Below, piece after piece: positions 1-7,706 of a stretch of DNA of 35,078 bases. Under the pieces are notes generated by a model. It was not told where the DNA came from. It ran no database searches and worked only from the letters and a program-made list of their open reading frames with translations. The first letter of the stretch is position 1. Each line of letters starts with the position of its first letter. Origin of the DNA: Pseudomonadota bacterium (lineage in GTDB: Bacteria; Cyanobacteriota; Vampirovibrionia; Obscuribacterales; Obscuribacteraceae); assembly GCA_021324135.1 (NCBI GenBank), contig JAJPJO010000194.1, positions 1 to 35,078 of the forward strand, written 5' to 3'. The translations under genes were made by a program, and so were the position numbers.

Positions 1-83
1 AGAAACAAATACTAGAGCCGCTGTTAGTGACGCAGTTAAGACAACCACAATGATTAGGTGCCAACGCACGTTCAAACCGCTCA

Positions 84-395
84 TCAGTTGCAAAGCCACT
101 TACAAAAACCATGTGACCAATCAAATGGATCCCAGCCGTTGTACCCGTAGGCCGAGCAGGCTTTACCACGCGGTCCTGGCTGTTGAAAAACTATTGTGTA
201 ATTGTAATGGTGTTGTTGTTCGGACCATCGCCGCGTCATCCAACAATTAGCGGGATTGACGTAATTATCATTGCAGCACGAGGGACAAGTAATTGGGTAT
301 AGATATTCGGCCCTTAGTCCACTTGGATCCACTTTGCTAACTGGATTATCTTGCACATAGACTGCCTGGCTATTCCTTTTTGCTCGCTTTTTCAT
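84..395 (-). CDS. Orphan RHS C-terminal tip (short RHS core end plus variable tail)
   Basis: Near its N-terminus the 103-residue product carries VYVQDNPVSKVDPSGL. This is the hallmark end of the RHS repeat-associated core, normally found deep inside proteins of over 1000 residues. A Cys- and aromatic-rich tail of about 75 residues follows, with several C/W/Y clusters that I do not recognise. ATG at 395 is preceded by GAGGA at good spacing; a TTG at 413 would add six residues. The frame stays open upstream to about 466 but shows no RHS core. In polymorphic toxin systems such tips are displaced C-terminal cassettes carrying toxin domains. This one could be such a cassette or a decayed end. The RHS motif is clear; toxin function is unproven. 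Confidence 0.6.
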   Translation of the reverse strand: MKKRAKRNSQAVYVQDNPVSKVDPSGLRAEYLYPITCPSCCNDNYVNPANCWMTRRWSEQQHHYNYTIVFQQPGPRGKACSAYGYNGWDPFDWSHGFCKWLCN

Positions 396-413
396 GTGAC
401 AATCCTCGAACAA

Positions 414-913
414 GGCGCTTGGCGAAATGCCTATATTACCTCCTTTTGGACACTTATTCCCAACATTTCATGTAAAATAACGCGGTATCAAGTGCTTCCC
501 GATACCGTGAAACCTAGCTTTCCATGCTGGTTACCATAGATCTGGTGGTTGGCAAGCCTTCATGGTGTAGCCAAGGCACTCACCAAAAACCGAGTTACTC
601 TTCCAAGATGGTTATTCTGGGCTGAGATTCAGAGGTCTCAGGGACGTATGTTTCGGTCGGAACGACATGATACCGTAAGAGAGGAGCAATAAGCGCGATA
701 TCTTCATCGGAGACATTTGCCCCTCCAGATTGTTAGACGAAGGACAATCTTGTCGATTCGGATTCTATCCAGACAAGAACGGCATTCGAAAGCAAGCTCA
801 AAGAAGTAGCTTTGCTCATTACTTCTTCCTAGTCGCTTGTTCTGAATTCTCCTCGATCGGCAGGCGTAATTCGCCGCAATTGAGCTGACGCTGAACCTTG
901 GATAGAGCCTGGA
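414..913. other. Gene-poor gap with a possible coding remnant
   Basis: No convincing complete gene lies here. A strong Shine-Dalgarno-like AAAGGAGGT (minus strand, about 438-446) sits upstream of the RHS tip without a well-placed standard start codon. An inverted repeat CGGTATC/GATACCG (483-489 and 501-507) forms a 7-bp stem with an 11-base loop. A 45-codon minus-strand stretch (595-732) has gene-like composition but no standard start codon. Together these suggest an eroded accessory region. Confidence 0.4.
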
Positions 914-2350
914 TCAGCAGCCGGTCAAAATCTGGTGGCGCAGAAGCGGCCTGCCTCCTGATTCTCCGCAACTCTTCGGGTTGGGCAGAACCTTCGCCGG
1001 ATTGGCGAGATTGGCTGGATCGAAGGCATTCTTCACCCATCTCATCGCTTCGATATCCTGCTCACTGAAAACCAGGGGCATCTCCAGAATCTTCTCAATG
1101 CCGATGCCGTGCTCACCCGATAAAGTGCCGCCTAAGTCGACGCACAGCTCGAGGATTTCTCGCCCGGCGATAACCACACGCCGGACCTCATCGAGGTCGT
1201 CACGATGGTACAGAATGCATGGATGCAAGTTACCGTCACCGGCATGGTAAACATTAGCGATGGTCAAATCGTGTTTGGCACCGATGAGCGCGATCTTTCG
1301 TATAGCTTCGGCGAGTTTAGATCGCGGTATCACACCATCAAGAACATATCCATGCGGACTGATCCGCCCAAGCGCTCCGAAAGCCGCTTTCCTCGCCTTC
1401 CAGATGCGCAGCCGCTCGGCTTCATTGTTCGCCCAGGTTATGCCCATGACCTTGTTGTTGCGCGCCGCTTTCTCGACTACTTCCCTCTGGGCTGAAATGC
1501 CCACATCCGGACCGTCCAGCTCGACAATGAGCAGCGCGGCCGCATCGCGCTTCAACCCCATGTGCAGATGATCCTCGACTGCATTGAGAGTCAACTGATC
1601 CACCATTTCCATGGCCGCCGGTATGACGCCGACTGCCACTATATCCGATACCGCCTGACCGCAGTCCTCGACGCTCGGGAAATAAGCCAGCATGGTTTCC
1701 ACCGATTGAGCAACTGGTATCAAACGTAATACCGCCTCGGTGACCACGCCCAGCGTTCCCTCCGAACCAACCATCAATCCCAACAAATCCAGGCTCAACA
1801 AGTCCCGGCTCTTGCCGCCCAGCTCTACGACCTGGCCGTCGGGAAGGACCACTTTGGCACCAAGAACGTGCTGAGTCGTCATACCGTACTTCAGGCAATG
1901 CGGGCCGCCGGCGTTCTCAGCAATATTGCCGCCGATTGTTGATGCCATCTGGCTGGAGGGATCGGGAGCGAAATAAAGACCGAAGCGGCGCGCAGCCTGG
2001 CTGATCGACAGGTTGGTGGCGCCCACCTCCGCCACGGCCACACGATTGAATTGATCGACCGACAGGACTCTGGTCATACGCGTCAGGACCAGACTGAGCC
2101 CGCCACCAACTGTGGTGGCACCGCCGGAGAGCCCGGTTCCGGCACCCCTGGGCGAAAAAGCGATGCCGTTTGCCGCCGCCAGAGCAACGACGCGCGAAAC
2201 CTCATCCGTACTGCCGGGCAGAACTACCAGCTCCGGTCTGGCAAGATCAAGCGTTTCGGCATCACACTCGTAAACGAGCAAATCCTCCGGTGCGGACAAA
2301 ACGTTTTCCTCACCGACGATCTCGATCAACTTTCGCTTTAGCTCATCCAT
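914..2350 (-). CDS. glcD: GlcD-type FAD-linked oxidase (glycolate or D-lactate oxidase subunit)
   Basis: This FAD-binding oxidase of the GlcD/D-lactate dehydrogenase family has 478 residues, close to the usual length. The N-terminal PCMH-type FAD-binding half shows PRGAGTGLSGGA (about residues 67-78) and GGNIAENAGGPHCLKYG. The C-terminal FAD-oxidase half shows YHAGDGNLHP and GGTLSGEHGIG, and the protein ends with the family-typical DPANLANPAKVLPNPKSC. It would oxidise a 2-hydroxy acid such as glycolate or D-lactate and pass electrons to the quinone pool or a partner subunit. No glcE or glcF partner is adjacent, so the substrate is open. The ATG start fits the family N-terminus, although no strong ribosome site is visible. 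Confidence 0.88.
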   Translation of the reverse strand: MDELKRKLIEIVGEENVLSAPEDLLVYECDAETLDLARPELVVLPGSTDEVSRVVALAAANGIAFSPRGAGTGLSGGATTVGGGLSLVLTRMTRVLSVDQFNRVAVAEVGATNLSISQAARRFGLYFAPDPSSQMASTIGGNIAENAGGPHCLKYGMTTQHVLGAKVVLPDGQVVELGGKSRDLLSLDLLGLMVGSEGTLGVVTEAVLRLIPVAQSVETMLAYFPSVEDCGQAVSDIVAVGVIPAAMEMVDQLTLNAVEDHLHMGLKRDAAALLIVELDGPDVGISAQREVVEKAARNNKVMGITWANNEAERLRIWKARKAAFGALGRISPHGYVLDGVIPRSKLAEAIRKIALIGAKHDLTIANVYHAGDGNLHPCILYHRDDLDEVRRVVIAGREILELCVDLGGTLSGEHGIGIEKILEMPLVFSEQDIEAMRWVKNAFDPANLANPAKVLPNPKSCGESGGRPLLRHQILTGC

Positions 2351-2495
2351 TGCGCTTTAGTTTCAAATGCTCATTGCCACTGGAAGCAGAATGAATTATC
2401 GCAGCTATGAGCAAGGATGTAGCTATTTTGATTTAAACGGGAGCGGTCCTATCCCCAGGGACAGGACCAGATCTCGTCATCCCGGGTCTCCGACA

Positions 2496-3341
2496 CTAAT
2501 GCTGGCGAATGCGTTCGCGGTCGTTGATCGTGAACTTGAATCCCTGATCGCCGCAGTTCCGCGTGAAGTTGCCAAGCTTCTCGACCATCATGCGCCGCGA
2601 GCCGCCGGGAAATTCAAGAATAGGATTACCGTTCATCGATTTGATCACCATGAGGATCATGGCGTTGTACATCATGTTCGGGCTGTTCTGCACCATTCTG
2701 ATGTTGGTTATCTGGTGGTCGCGCCGGACGGTGTAGACGACCTGACAGTTAAGCGGACGACTGTTTGCAAATGCCTTTTGAGCCAGACCGTCGAAGCGAA
2801 TGAAGATTGCCTCGGCCACGCGTCTGTGCCATTCGTCCCAGGCCAACTGCATCTCCGCCGTCTCGTCAGGATCGGCAGGATTGCGCATCGCCACAGGCGG
2901 GAGACCGTTCTGCCTGGCGAGCAGCGGATCTTCCATGGGCATCGAGCCGCCCATCGGCATGCCGCTGTTCATGGGCATTTGCCCGAAGGCTGGCGTGCCC
3001 GGCAAACCGTTCATATCAGCATTGCCTTCATCTTCTGTATGCAAGTTGAAGGGCGGGCGCGGTATGGCTGGTTGATTGGAATCAAACATGGCCGCGGGCG
3101 CGTCAAACGTCTCCGTCGTAGCGCTCGACGGACTGCCGCCGAATGAATCGCCGGGCTTGATGTTGGCATTGCGCTTCAAGCTCGGTCCTACCGGCTGGCG
3201 GAAACTGTCCGCCTTGTCTACGTGCCCTTCGAGGACGCCTACTTGCTTGGCGGCCAGTGCCGGACTGCAAAGAAGGGATGAAGCGAAAGCGAAGCTGAAG
3301 AATAGCTTGAATGGTTTGAAAGATTTCGATTGCGAGGTCAT
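2496..3341 (-). CDS. Secreted protein with TonB-C-like domain (paralogue 1)
   Basis: A secreted protein of 281 residues. The ATG at 3341 follows a purine-rich AAGAAGAAC and starts a clear signal peptide (KSFKPFKLFFSFAFASSLLCSPALA). A Pro/Met/Gly-rich, probably disordered stretch follows to about residue 155. The C-terminal domain of roughly 125 residues begins around AWDEWHRRVAEAIFIRF and contains CQVVYTVRRDHQITNIRMVQ, then SMNGNPILEFPGGSRR. That pattern of helix, strand, strand, then a final Pro/Gly-rich strand resembles the TonB C-terminal or TolA-III fold. It is a close paralogue of the neighbouring 3501-4406 gene on the same strand. A periplasmic binding role is inferred from the fold only. 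A further in-frame start upstream (3377) would spoil the signal peptide. Confidence 0.75.
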   Translation of the reverse strand: MTSQSKSFKPFKLFFSFAFASSLLCSPALAAKQVGVLEGHVDKADSFRQPVGPSLKRNANIKPGDSFGGSPSSATTETFDAPAAMFDSNQPAIPRPPFNLHTEDEGNADMNGLPGTPAFGQMPMNSGMPMGGSMPMEDPLLARQNGLPPVAMRNPADPDETAEMQLAWDEWHRRVAEAIFIRFDGLAQKAFANSRPLNCQVVYTVRRDHQITNIRMVQNSPNMMYNAMILMVIKSMNGNPILEFPGGSRRMMVEKLGNFTRNCGDQGFKFTINDRERIRQH

Positions 3342-3500
3342 GTTCTTCTTACGTGGTTGAGGGTGCTGTACCAACACCCACTCTACGTGAGAAGCTCGAA
3401 AAGGTAATACGTGTTTCTCCGCTGCTTCTTCGCAAAATCCCCAGTCGGACCGTCGCGTTCTTCGTAAAAACCCGGCGAGGGCAGCCTGAACGCCCGGATA

Positions 3501-4406
3501 TCAGCGGCCCATCATTTGCATCTGCTGAAGCTGCATTTGCATCTGCTGCATTTGCATTTGCTGCTGCATGTTCTGATTCATAGGAGCGTTCATCTGATGC
3601 TGCTGTTGCTGCTTGATCATCTCATTGTCGTTTATCGTATGCTTGAAGCCTTGCACTCCATAATTCCTGGTGAAGTTACCGAGCTTCTCAACACTCATGC
3701 GACGAGATCCGGCTGGAAACTCAAGCATCGGGCTGCCGTTCATCGACTTCAAAACAAGCATGGTCATGGTGTTAAAGACGATGTTGGGGCTCTTCTGGAT
3801 GACGCGGACATTGGTAATCTGGTGATCGCGCGTGACGGTGTAAACGACCTGACAGCCAAGCGGGCGGCTGGTCGGAAAAGCCTTGTTAGCGAGCGCGTCA
3901 AAGCGAATGAATATAGCCTCGGCTACGCGACGATGCCACTCATCCCAAGCCAATTGCATCTGCTGAGACGAATCCGGGTCGTTCGGATTTTGCATTTGCG
4001 GTGGCGTCATGGTGCCTTGATTGCCCATCTGCGGATTCTCAGGCGGAGGAGCAGGCATCTCACCCATGCCGCCGTCTTGATTGCCGAAGCCGGCGTCTGC
4101 AGCTTGAAGATTGAAAGGTGGTTGCGGCGTGGCTTGCTGGTTTGAGCCAAAGGCAGCATCGGGTGCATCGAAGTGCTCGGCATTACCCGGACCGGAGCCG
4201 CCTCCAAAGGGATCGCCTTTCTGCTGGATATCGCTGCGGGTCAAACTCGGACCGCTCGCCGGCTTGAGGTAATCCGTCGCGTTCACCCCACCTTTGAGCA
4301 TTTTGTTTGACTGCTGGGCGCAAGCGATGCCAGTCGATGATGTCCAGACGGCTGCTGCCAGTATTAATGCCTGTATTCTTGTAGTGATAGTAAAGTGGGG
4401 CTTCAT
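3501..4406 (-). CDS. Secreted protein with TonB-C-like domain and Gln/Met-rich tail (paralogue 2)
   Basis: A protein of 301 residues starting at ATG 4406, with a signal peptide ending in TGIACA. The middle is Pro/Gln/Gly-rich (GNQDGGMGEMPAPPPENPQM). The C-terminal domain (about residues 150-260) is very similar to that of the next gene: AWDEWHRRVAEAIFIRF, VVYTVTRDHQITN, KSMNGSP, GSRRMSVEKLGNFTRN. Unlike its paralogue, it continues into a tail of about 40 residues made almost only of Gln, Met and Asn. The two genes lie in tandem 159 bases apart and are probably a duplication. The first of the pair to be transcribed is this one, divergent from tatD. Function is unknown; a periplasmic protein interaction role is inferred. 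Confidence 0.75.
   Translation of the reverse strand: MKPHFTITTRIQALILAAAVWTSSTGIACAQQSNKMLKGGVNATDYLKPASGPSLTRSDIQQKGDPFGGGSGPGNAEHFDAPDAAFGSNQQATPQPPFNLQAADAGFGNQDGGMGEMPAPPPENPQMGNQGTMTPPQMQNPNDPDSSQQMQLAWDEWHRRVAEAIFIRFDALANKAFPTSRPLGCQVVYTVTRDHQITNVRVIQKSPNIVFNTMTMLVLKSMNGSPMLEFPAGSRRMSVEKLGNFTRNYGVQGFKHTINDNEMIKQQQQHQMNAPMNQNMQQQMQMQQMQMQLQQMQMMGR
3504..3620 (-). repeat. Simple repeat encoding the Gln/Met tail
   Basis: Tandem variants of CAGATGCAAATG-like units (reading on the minus strand) encode runs of Q and QM in the C-terminal tail of the TonB-C-like protein. The array is imperfect. Such arrays can change in copy number by slippage. Confidence 0.7.
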
Positions 4407-4555
4407 GTTAAACCTAACCCGTAAGCTTTTATTAAACCCATCTTATCCTAACTGTACTCAGATTTCGAAAAAAGTAAATTAGCTTAAGTGTCCAAACATC
4501 TTCTGGCTCTTTTAGCTAGTACTCTATCCTAGAGCAATTATTGAAAGGTCGGATA
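4407..4555. promoter_or_regulatory. Divergent intergenic region between the TonB-C-like pair and tatD
   Basis: An AT-rich 149-base interval separates the starts of two divergent genes and must hold both promoters. No promoter could be assigned with confidence. Confidence 0.4.
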
Positions 4556-5368
4556 ATGACAGAGGCAGCAGCCACCGATATCATACCCACAAGCACGTGC
4601 GGCATCATTGACAGTCATGCTCACGTGGTAAAGGAATTTTTTGCTGAGGAGCAAGAGGACGTTATTGCCAGGGCTTTTGCAAACGGCATAAAGCACATGG
4701 TCAATCCAGGCGTGGTCGTCGGCGACTTAGATGAGTTGCTCGCGATCAAGAACAAACACGAGCACATCTCAATCGCCCTGGGTCAACATCCTCATGAAGC
4801 CAAACATTTCTCGGCCGAACTGAGCGATAAACTGATCGAGGCCGTTCAGTCAGGACGCCTCGTGGCAGTCGGCGAGTGCGGTCTCGATTTCCATTACAAC
4901 AACAGCGATCGCCAGTCTCAGTTGCGAGCCTTCGAGGAGCAAATAAAAATCGCGCGGCGTTTTTCAAAGCCCATTATCGTCCATTGCCGAGACGCCTGGG
5001 ATGATGCTTTCAGTCTCCTCGAGAAAGCCGGAGGCGGTGAGGTGAGCGGTGTTTTTCATTGCTTCACAGGCGGACCTGATGTTCTTCCGAGTATAGAACG
5101 GCTCGGCTTTTACGTTTCATTCTCCGGCATAGTGACATTCAAGAACGCTAAAGAAATTCAAGCGGCGGCTTCATTAGTGCAGCCGGACAAGATGCTGGTG
5201 GAAACGGATTGTCCTTTTCTGGCACCACAGAAGGTGCGGGGCAAGAGAAACGAACCCCTGTATGTTTGGCTGGTGGCCGAGAAACTGGCCGAGTTGAGAA
5301 ACTGCTCGCTCGCTGAGATCGCAGAGGCGGCCTCGAAGAACGCTCGCGCTCTTTTCGGACTTGCTTGA
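4556..5368 (+). CDS. tatD: TatD-family metal-dependent hydrolase (DNase)
   Basis: A 270-residue TatD-family TIM-barrel hydrolase, the usual length. Metal and active-site motifs are all present in order: IDSHAHV (HxH), VAVGECGLDFHYN (Glu), PIIVHCRDAWDDA (His), GVFHCFTGG (His) and LVETDCPFLAP (Asp). Family members act as 3'-5' DNases or deoxyribonucleases using two metal ions. An upstream TTG at 4541 is in frame, but AAAGG (4545-4549) sits at the right distance before the ATG at 4556, so that start is chosen. The gene stands alone on the plus strand and converges on the toxin-antitoxin pair. Confidence 0.93.
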   Translation: MTEAAATDIIPTSTCGIIDSHAHVVKEFFAEEQEDVIARAFANGIKHMVNPGVVVGDLDELLAIKNKHEHISIALGQHPHEAKHFSAELSDKLIEAVQSGRLVAVGECGLDFHYNNSDRQSQLRAFEEQIKIARRFSKPIIVHCRDAWDDAFSLLEKAGGGEVSGVFHCFTGGPDVLPSIERLGFYVSFSGIVTFKNAKEIQAAASLVQPDKMLVETDCPFLAPQKVRGKRNEPLYVWLVAEKLAELRNCSLAEIAEAASKNARALFGLA

Positions 5369-5379
5369 GGTGCGCCGCC

Positions 5380-5802
5380 CTAAAGTTTGCCCCATGGATT
5401 GATCGTGCGAACGGCCAGCGCGGCAAAGGGAGCCGTGTCGCGTGTCGCCACCGAAAAGCCGTGGACCGTCGCAATCGCTGCGATCTGAGCATCGGCAATC
5501 GAGACGGTCTTGCCTGCGCGTCTGGCTCTTGCCACAATCGATGCGTAAGCAATCGCCGCCTCACGATCAAATGGCAATATTCGCTCAGCGAAGAGCGTGT
5601 CGATCAATTCGCTCAGCGCATCGCTGAGATTTTCTTTCCGTCTTCCCTTCGGCAATACCTTGATACCAATCAACAGCTCCGATAGACTGATGGCGGTCAA
5701 GAACAAAGTCTCCGCCGATTGGTTGTCCAGCCAGGTTAGAACCCTCGAGTCGGCGTCCCGTTTTAATGGTTCAGAGACGACGTTGGTATCGATAATGATC
5801 AT
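5380..5802 (-). CDS. PIN-domain toxin, VapC/FitB type
   Basis: A 140-residue single PIN domain, the typical size for VapC/FitB ribonucleases. The acidic active-site residues are visible: Asp5 (MIIIDTNVVSE), Glu42 (ISLSELLIGI), Asp104 (VSIADAQIAA) and Asp122 (VATRDTAPF). The DTNVVSE start and the NPW near the end are typical of the FitB branch. It would cleave RNA in a metal-dependent way when not bound by its antitoxin. The start codon overlaps the antitoxin stop by four bases (ATGA), which implies translational coupling. All key residues are intact, so it is probably active. Confidence 0.93.
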   Translation of the reverse strand: MIIIDTNVVSEPLKRDADSRVLTWLDNQSAETLFLTAISLSELLIGIKVLPKGRRKENLSDALSELIDTLFAERILPFDREAAIAYASIVARARRAGKTVSIADAQIAAIATVHGFSVATRDTAPFAALAVRTINPWGKL

Positions 5803-6035
5803 TGGAAGTCGGCTATACGAGCCGGCTGTTGATCTCTGGCAATGTTGATGTCCAGACCGTGCTTCTGGCGAAATGCCGCCAGTGCCGAGCCAATCTTAAG
5901 GCGCTCTTTCGGTCTGACCGAATCTTCCAGTATGGCCCTTATCTCCGCTTCCGTGCTTCGGCCATTCCGGGCGGCGCGCATTCTCAAGGCTCTGTGCGTC
6001 TCATCGGGTAAATTTCGAACGGTTATATTCGCCAT
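5799..6035 (-). CDS. FitA-type ribbon-helix-helix antitoxin
   Basis: A 78-residue protein. Residues 1-45 form an Arc/MetJ-type ribbon-helix-helix domain: MANITVRNLPDETHRALRMR gives the beta strand and first helix, then RNGRSTEAEIRAILED. This is the characteristic FitA/VapB signature. The C-terminal tail (residues 46-78) would wrap the PIN toxin. It precedes the toxin gene and overlaps it by four bases. FitA proteins repress their own operon, and matching half-sites lie directly upstream, one of them overlapping this start codon. Confidence 0.92.
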   Translation of the reverse strand: MANITVRNLPDETHRALRMRAARNGRSTEAEIRAILEDSVRPKERLKIGSALAAFRQKHGLDINIARDQQPARIADFQ

Positions 6036-6091
6036 GCTATCACCATCGGCTATTTGATTGCAATGATAGCATATTCTTCATATTGCTAGCA
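6035..6091 (-). promoter_or_regulatory. Operator half-sites of the toxin-antitoxin operon
   Basis: Three 8-base half-sites are present on the plus strand: TGCTATCA (6035-6042), TGATAGCA (6064-6071) and TGCTAGCA (6084-6091). The first two form a perfect inverted repeat. The second and third form one with a single mismatch and a 12-base spacer. From memory, TGCTATCA/TGATAGCA matches the inverted repeat bound by Neisseria FitAB. The sites cover the start codon and the expected promoter, as for autoregulation. Confidence 0.7.
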
Positions 6092-6138
6092 CACAACAAA
6101 GAATTGAGTGGCTGGCTGGTTGTCGAGACTTTCGGCGC

Positions 6139-7662
6139 TCAGGAACGTCGCCGGTTTCTATACTTCCGCAAGAGATCCTTTGCCTCTTTGTAGCGCTTTG
6201 AATTCTGATCGATTGATTCTAGCAATGGTATGGCGGCATCGATATTCTTGCTCTTCAGTTTCTCCTGCGCCAGGCGGAAGTATGACTCGTTGAGCAACTC
6301 TCGATTCTCTTTTGATAACTGCCCTTTTGCCTTGAGCATCTCGAATATCTGAATACTGCCTGAATAGTTTCCGGCATCGAGCAATAATCTGGCGGCGTTT
6401 CCATCAGCCACCATCGTCGAGATGCGGAACAGTGATACCACCGCGATCAGCAACACGGCACAAAACAAACCGAGCTGCATTTGCCGCCAGGTGAGATTGA
6501 GCATCTTTCTCTTCGACTTCAGTGCGCTCAGCTCAGCGGTTGTGCGCGTCCAGTCGACAACATCGGGATGATCCGAGAGGCGATTGGGATTGACTCCCTG
6601 GCGGGAGCGCGGGTTGTTGGCCAGCCCGACATCAAGCGACTTCCAATCGTCGGTATGCTCGACATCAACCTCCGGAGCGCGCCGGCCGCTGCAGGCGGCT
6701 GCAATTTCGTACCAGAGCTCTTCCACACTCTGCTGCCGATCTTTTGCTTCCTTGGCCATAGCCTTGATCACTACATTCGTCAATCCGGCTGGAAAGGCGA
6801 CGTCCGGCAAGACTGACCCTATAGATGGTGCCTCTTTGTTGACGTGCATGAGCATCAAGGCCATCAAATCATTAGCCGAGAATGGTCTCTGCCCGGTCAG
6901 TGTCTCGAATATGACCACGCCAAGCGAATAAATATCGGAGCGATAATCGATATCGTTGCCCTTGCATTGCTCCGGGCTCATATATGCGGGACTGCCGCAA
7001 ACCTTGCCTTCCAGCGTCAATGATGCCGATGAGCCGCCGGACTCGCTCCACATTTTTGCCACGCCGAAGTCGACGACGCGCACGCTGTTCTGTTTGATCA
7101 AGTCTTTGGAATCGTATGGACCATCAGGATCGACATGTTGAAGAACGATGTTGTCCGGTTTCAAATCGCGGTGAATGACTTTGCTTCGATGCGCCTCGGC
7201 GATGCCGGCACAGACTTGCTCGAAGAGAGGCAATGCTTCTCTCACGGTGAGATAGCTTCGCTTGCGCAGCAGTTCGGTAAGGGTGATGCCGTCCAGAAAT
7301 TCAGTGACGATGTAAGGCTGTCCATCGGGCATGACGCCAAAATCGTAGAGCTTGACTATGTTTGTGTGGTGGAGACTTGATACGGCTTTCGCTTCTCTGA
7401 AGAAACGCTTTACTGAATCCTCTTTAGCATTGAGGAATTGATGAAGCATCTTGACGGCCATCTCACGGCCGGTCGACTCCTGAATAGCCTTGTACACTAC
7501 AGCCATGGAGCCTTTTCCCGCTTGAGATAGAATGCGGTATTTGTCTCCGACCAGTTCACCGACTAAACTGTCGTCTCCGACCACGATCAGCTGTGTGCCA
7601 TCGTTTGGGCAGCTGTCCAATTCTTCACTGAAATGTATGTTGCACTCAACGCATAATTTCAT
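6139..7662 (-). CDS. Hanks-type Ser/Thr kinase with N-terminal zinc ribbon, TM and TPR-like tail
   Basis: A 507-residue membrane kinase. Residues 1-25 hold a zinc-ribbon-like segment (MKLCVECNIHFSEELDSCPND: CxxC plus CPND). The kinase domain follows at about 42-310, with a glycine loop AGKGSMAVVYKA, the lysine in AVKML, the catalytic loop HRDLKPDN, DFG in VVDFGVAK, and the activation-segment end GSPAYMSPEQ. All catalytic residues are present. One membrane helix lies at about 396-416 (LGLFCAVLLIAVVSLF), followed by a TPR-like helical tail of about 90 residues, probably outside the cytoplasm. The tail resembles that of the neighbouring giant kinase. It lies 44 bases downstream of that gene and is likely co-transcribed. 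The signal sensed is unknown. Confidence 0.92.
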   Translation of the reverse strand: MKLCVECNIHFSEELDSCPNDGTQLIVVGDDSLVGELVGDKYRILSQAGKGSMAVVYKAIQESTGREMAVKMLHQFLNAKEDSVKRFFREAKAVSSLHHTNIVKLYDFGVMPDGQPYIVTEFLDGITLTELLRKRSYLTVREALPLFEQVCAGIAEAHRSKVIHRDLKPDNIVLQHVDPDGPYDSKDLIKQNSVRVVDFGVAKMWSESGGSSASLTLEGKVCGSPAYMSPEQCKGNDIDYRSDIYSLGVVIFETLTGQRPFSANDLMALMLMHVNKEAPSIGSVLPDVAFPAGLTNVVIKAMAKEAKDRQQSVEELWYEIAAACSGRRAPEVDVEHTDDWKSLDVGLANNPRSRQGVNPNRLSDHPDVVDWTRTTAELSALKSKRKMLNLTWRQMQLGLFCAVLLIAVVSLFRISTMVADGNAARLLLDAGNYSGSIQIFEMLKAKGQLSKENRELLNESYFRLAQEKLKSKNIDAAIPLLESIDQNSKRYKEAKDLLRKYRNRRRS

Positions 7663-7706
7663 GATCAGCTGTCTTCTGATTCAATTGACCCGACCGGTCT
7701 AGCAGC

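Noticed and set aside
819..1040. Alternative minus-strand frame past the glcD stop (ELRRIRRQAASAPPDFDRLL...), hinting at a frameshift extending GlcD.
   Set aside because: The annotated frame keeps the family-typical NPAKVLPNPKSC ending, so GlcD is complete without the extra frame. The alternative uses several rare AGA/AGG codons and has no family match that I can see.
3516..4145. Long plus-strand frame opposite the TonB-C-like gene.
   Set aside because: It is an antisense shadow: Leu/His-rich run from the Gln/Met repeats, no ribosome site, while the minus frame has signal peptide and domain.
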